A stretch of DNA of 64,000 nt from Numida meleagris. Lineage: Eukaryota > Chordata > Aves > Galliformes > Numididae. The stretch is taken from assembly GCF_002078875.1 (NCBI RefSeq), contig NC_034411.1:55336486-55400485 (forward strand), in the 5' to 3' direction. The position numbers were made by a program, and so were the translations under genes. This document shows, piece by piece, positions 61,603 through 64,000 of the stretch. The notes under the pieces were generated by a model. That model was not told the origin of the DNA, made no database searches, and saw only the letters and a program-made list of their open reading frames with translations. Each line of letters starts with the position of its first letter. Positions within the stretch are counted from its first letter, which is position 1.

Positions 61603-63853
61603 GTACAATCTTCAGAAGTGTGTTTACTTTCAGGTCAATACTGGGCTAGAAGCAGTTACTGAAATGGTAACAGACTGTCAAACTGATACTAACTGTCAAA
61701 CATAAAATGTGAAAGCATAAAACGAATTTCTTTAGATGTGACTGTATCTGTATAAATATGTCTGTGAAGAGTATGTGAAATCTTAAATCCTTTTTTTTTT
61801 TTTTTACCTTTTTTTGCCGTATCAGATATTCCAAATGCTGTGGCCTCATGACTTTGTTTTAAGAAGAATGTATTAAAACAAATCTTCTGAATTCCATCAA
61901 TATATATCTTTTTTTTAAAAAAAAGTACAAGTATCATTAATATTCAGGTTTGCTGTGCAGTGTCACTGCTGTTAGGAAGTTTGAGGATGTTGAACAAGAA
62001 ATTAATCCTATGAATAAGATGTGAAAAAGCTTCAGAATTAAGTCTGCTGTTTGTTCATGAGATTTGTCACTGATCCTTTCATTAATATACAAACTTGCAG
62101 GATATAATTGTCCTGAGCACCAACAAAATACAAGAAAACTGGATTTAAACTTGAATATATTTCATGTCTGAAAGGAGGAATTGCAAAGTCAAGACATGGA
62201 GTATTTAGCTGTTTTAGCCTTCTGTCTTTGTACTGCAGAAGTTTTTTGTTTCATTTGAAACAGAAGGATTGTTCAGCATACACCAATGAGTTAAATTAAT
62301 TTTTAAGACCTTAAAATAAATAAATAGGTTTCAGTATCTAACTATTTAATCTGAATTCAGCAACCTGTTAGTATGACTGTCCTGCTCTATTCCAGAACCG
62401 GCTTGCTCAGCCTTACTTTGAGAGGCTCTTCAGTGTACATGTTAGTACAGTGGTACACACACTGTTAGCAATGAACAAGAACATTACAATAACATGGATG
62501 ACAATGGATGATGAACTGCTGTAGTCAATGCTTTGTTTTGGGAGTGGGAGAAGAGGCATGGAAAAAGACATTTTTTGGTCACATTCAGTTTGAGAATACC
62601 CAATTCTGTGTTCAATTCTATGGTTCCCTTGTGTACTGTCTCTCATACGTCTGAAACATTTGTGAAAATTGGGAGTGTTAGTTCATTAATCATAGAATGG
62701 CTTGGGTTGGAAGGGAACTTAAAAAGCACCCAGTTCCACCCCCCTGCCATGAGCAGGGCTCCCACCCACCAGCTCGGGCTGCCCAGGGTCCCGTCCAACC
62801 TGGCCTTGGGCACCTCCAGGGACGGGGCACCCACAGCTTCTCTGGGCAGCCTGTGCCACTGCCTCTCCATCCTCTGAGTAAAGAATCTCTTCCTAACATC
62901 TAATCTGAATGTATTATTTATATTTAATGTGAAGATGATATAATTCACTGTAATATATTAACTGTATGTAGTGTGCACAAGAACCTGAGTCTTTCATTTT
63001 CAAGAGGCTGAACTTCATTTATCATTCCATGAGAATTGCACACATATATGTAATAATTATAAAGCTGTTTAAAAAACAGTACTTAACATGTGTGTAGTTG
63101 AATGATGCTTTCTGACATGGCTTTGACAAATGGTTTGGGAACAGATTTGCAAATATATAAACACCATCTGAAGTGAAATAGAAGTAGATATATAAATGTA
63201 TGCGGTAATTGTAAAAAGCGTGTTTTTTCTGAGAAATATCGTTCTTGGTGTCTACCGGAAATCTCAGAATTTTAAGTTGGGAAAAATTAGTTTTATACCC
63301 ACCTACTTAGCAGGATATCTTTTAAAGCATTTAGAATACATGAAAATAGGAGTAAAATTACTTTTAATGATGCTTTCTAATAGATGCGATGTTGTGAACG
63401 AAAGGCATCTGTTACGCTTTTTTATGAAAGAGTCAGCAAACCCACTTAAGGTAAATGAAAGTTGACATAGTACCATTAAAGTATATGAAAGATGCGGTCT
63501 AGGGTGTGCATGTGCCTCAAAGGATGGGTGGGGCAGACACAGAGATTTTCAGTACTACGGCATTTTCAGGACTGCGTCATCTGCGCTATGTGACAAGTGC
63601 CAGGTCCTCTCTTATGGCTTATATAAAGCCATGTTATTGTGCAGGGTGGGGTTAGAGAATAGTGAGTCCTTACCAAGAGAAAAAAAAAAGCTTCCTCAGT
63701 GCTCTCAGTTAAAAAGCTTTTACTCTCAACCCATTCATACTGAAAATTGATGAGTAATGGTTGATGAAGCACAAATGGCCCGAACAGGGGTGTTTGTTTG
63801 TAACTCAGAACCTAGGTACTTCACTGTGAGGTTCTGTTCTTACTCATTTCCAG
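61603..63853 (+). other. HBS1L intron 13
   Basis: 2.25 kb. Holds a CR1 3'-end copy (62691-62912) and A/T homopolymers near 61790-61805 and 61909-61925. Confidence 0.85.
62691..62912 (-). mobile_element. CR1 LINE 3'-end copy
   Basis: tcatagaatggcttgggttg...ccgtccaacctggccttggg...agtaaagaatctcttcctaa is the CR1 3' terminus in reverse complement. About 220 bp, GC-rich against AT-rich surroundings, which explains the overlapping spurious open frames on both strands. Well preserved, so a relatively recent insertion. Confidence 0.9.
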
Positions 63854-63944
63854 GAATCACACTTCATGATGAACCGGTTGATTGGGCTGCAGCAGGAGAT
63901 CACGTTAGTCTCACTTTGACCGGCATGGATATCATCAAAATCAA
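63854..63944 (+). CDS. HBS1L: HBS1L long-form exon 14 (last in window)
   Basis: 91 nt, phase 1 to phase 2. Encodes [20 protein letters not shown] and [10 protein letters not shown], identical to human except V to T in LVGMD. Donor tcaa|gtgagc. The split codon AA- is completed in the next exon, beyond the right edge, where the final part of domain II and domain III would be found. Confidence 0.97.
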
Positions 63945-64000
63945 GTGAGCAGAACTGAGTTTCAGTCTAAGTAACGGTTTGTTTTTAATGAAAAGCTTTA
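63945..64000 (+). other. Start of HBS1L intron 14
   Basis: The first 56 bp of the intron, with donor gtgagc. The window ends inside it. Confidence 0.9.

Larger units (their letters stand above)
3302..63944 (+). other. HBS1L: HBS1L gene, canonical GTPase form (3'-partial)
   Basis: HBS1L is the translational GTPase that, with Pelota, splits ribosomes stalled on truncated or blocked mRNA (no-go and non-stop decay, cytoplasm). Joining exons 1-4 to the ten long-form exons keeps one frame throughout and gives 565 complete codons; two bases of the next codon end at 63944. Residues 83-147 are the UBA-like HBS1_N domain and 148-269 a flexible linker. G1 GHVDAGKS is at 270-277, G2 threonine of GVTMDVG at 328, G3 DAPGH at 347-351, G4 NKMD at 409-412 and G5 SGL at 448-450. 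Domain II begins near 490. Every residue expected for nucleotide binding is present. Human HBS1L has 684 residues, so roughly 120 residues (rest of the beta-barrel domains) lie outside the window. All 13 internal introns are GT-AG. Confidence 0.97.

Noticed and set aside
62533..62948. Overlapping + and - frames of 68-114 codons
   Set aside because: These frames run through or overlap the GC-rich CR1 3' end at 62691-62912, which accounts for them; no independent gene.

Overview
This is vertebrate nuclear DNA, almost certainly avian and probably galliform. The evidence is small phase-consistent GT-AG exons in AT-rich introns, a CpG-island promoter, CR1 LINE copies as the main interspersed repeat, two decayed Galluhop-like mariner elements and a solo endogenous-retroviral LTR. 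The window holds one recognisable gene, HBS1L, on the + strand. Positions 1-3000 are upstream intergenic sequence. A CpG island with NRF1, ETS and YY1-like motifs spans about 3030-3730, and the start codon is at 3302.

Exons 1-4 (3302-11081) encode a shared N-terminus of 147 residues, including the UBA-like HBS1_N domain. The gene then has two alternative continuations. Splicing to 11762 gives a single 1415-nt terminal exon, stop at 13174-13176, and a 618-residue protein that matches the short Ski7-like isoform (HBS1LV3 in human). It carries an RxxxFxxxL exosome-binding motif and lacks the GTPase. Splicing across 29.5 kb to 40624 gives the canonical ribosome-rescue GTPase, a paralogue of eRF3/EF1A that works with Pelota. 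Ten long-form exons (40624-63944) give 565 residues with intact G1-G5 motifs and domain II. The last exons, about 120 residues judging from human HBS1L, lie beyond the right edge.

The introns hold a solo LTR with a perfect 5-bp target duplication (8174-8610), two mariner relics (about 27515-28390 and 51921-52853), and several CR1 fragments. One older CR1 is split by a younger CR1 that still shows reverse-transcriptase motifs (47339-49830). One gene thus supplies two RNA-surveillance factors: a no-go/non-stop decay GTPase and an adaptor linking the exosome to the SKI complex. Two further unlisted, phase-compatible terminal-exon candidates (19722-19795 and 58494-58561) are reported as hypotheses. 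No CRISPR array, tRNA, rRNA or second protein-coding gene was seen.
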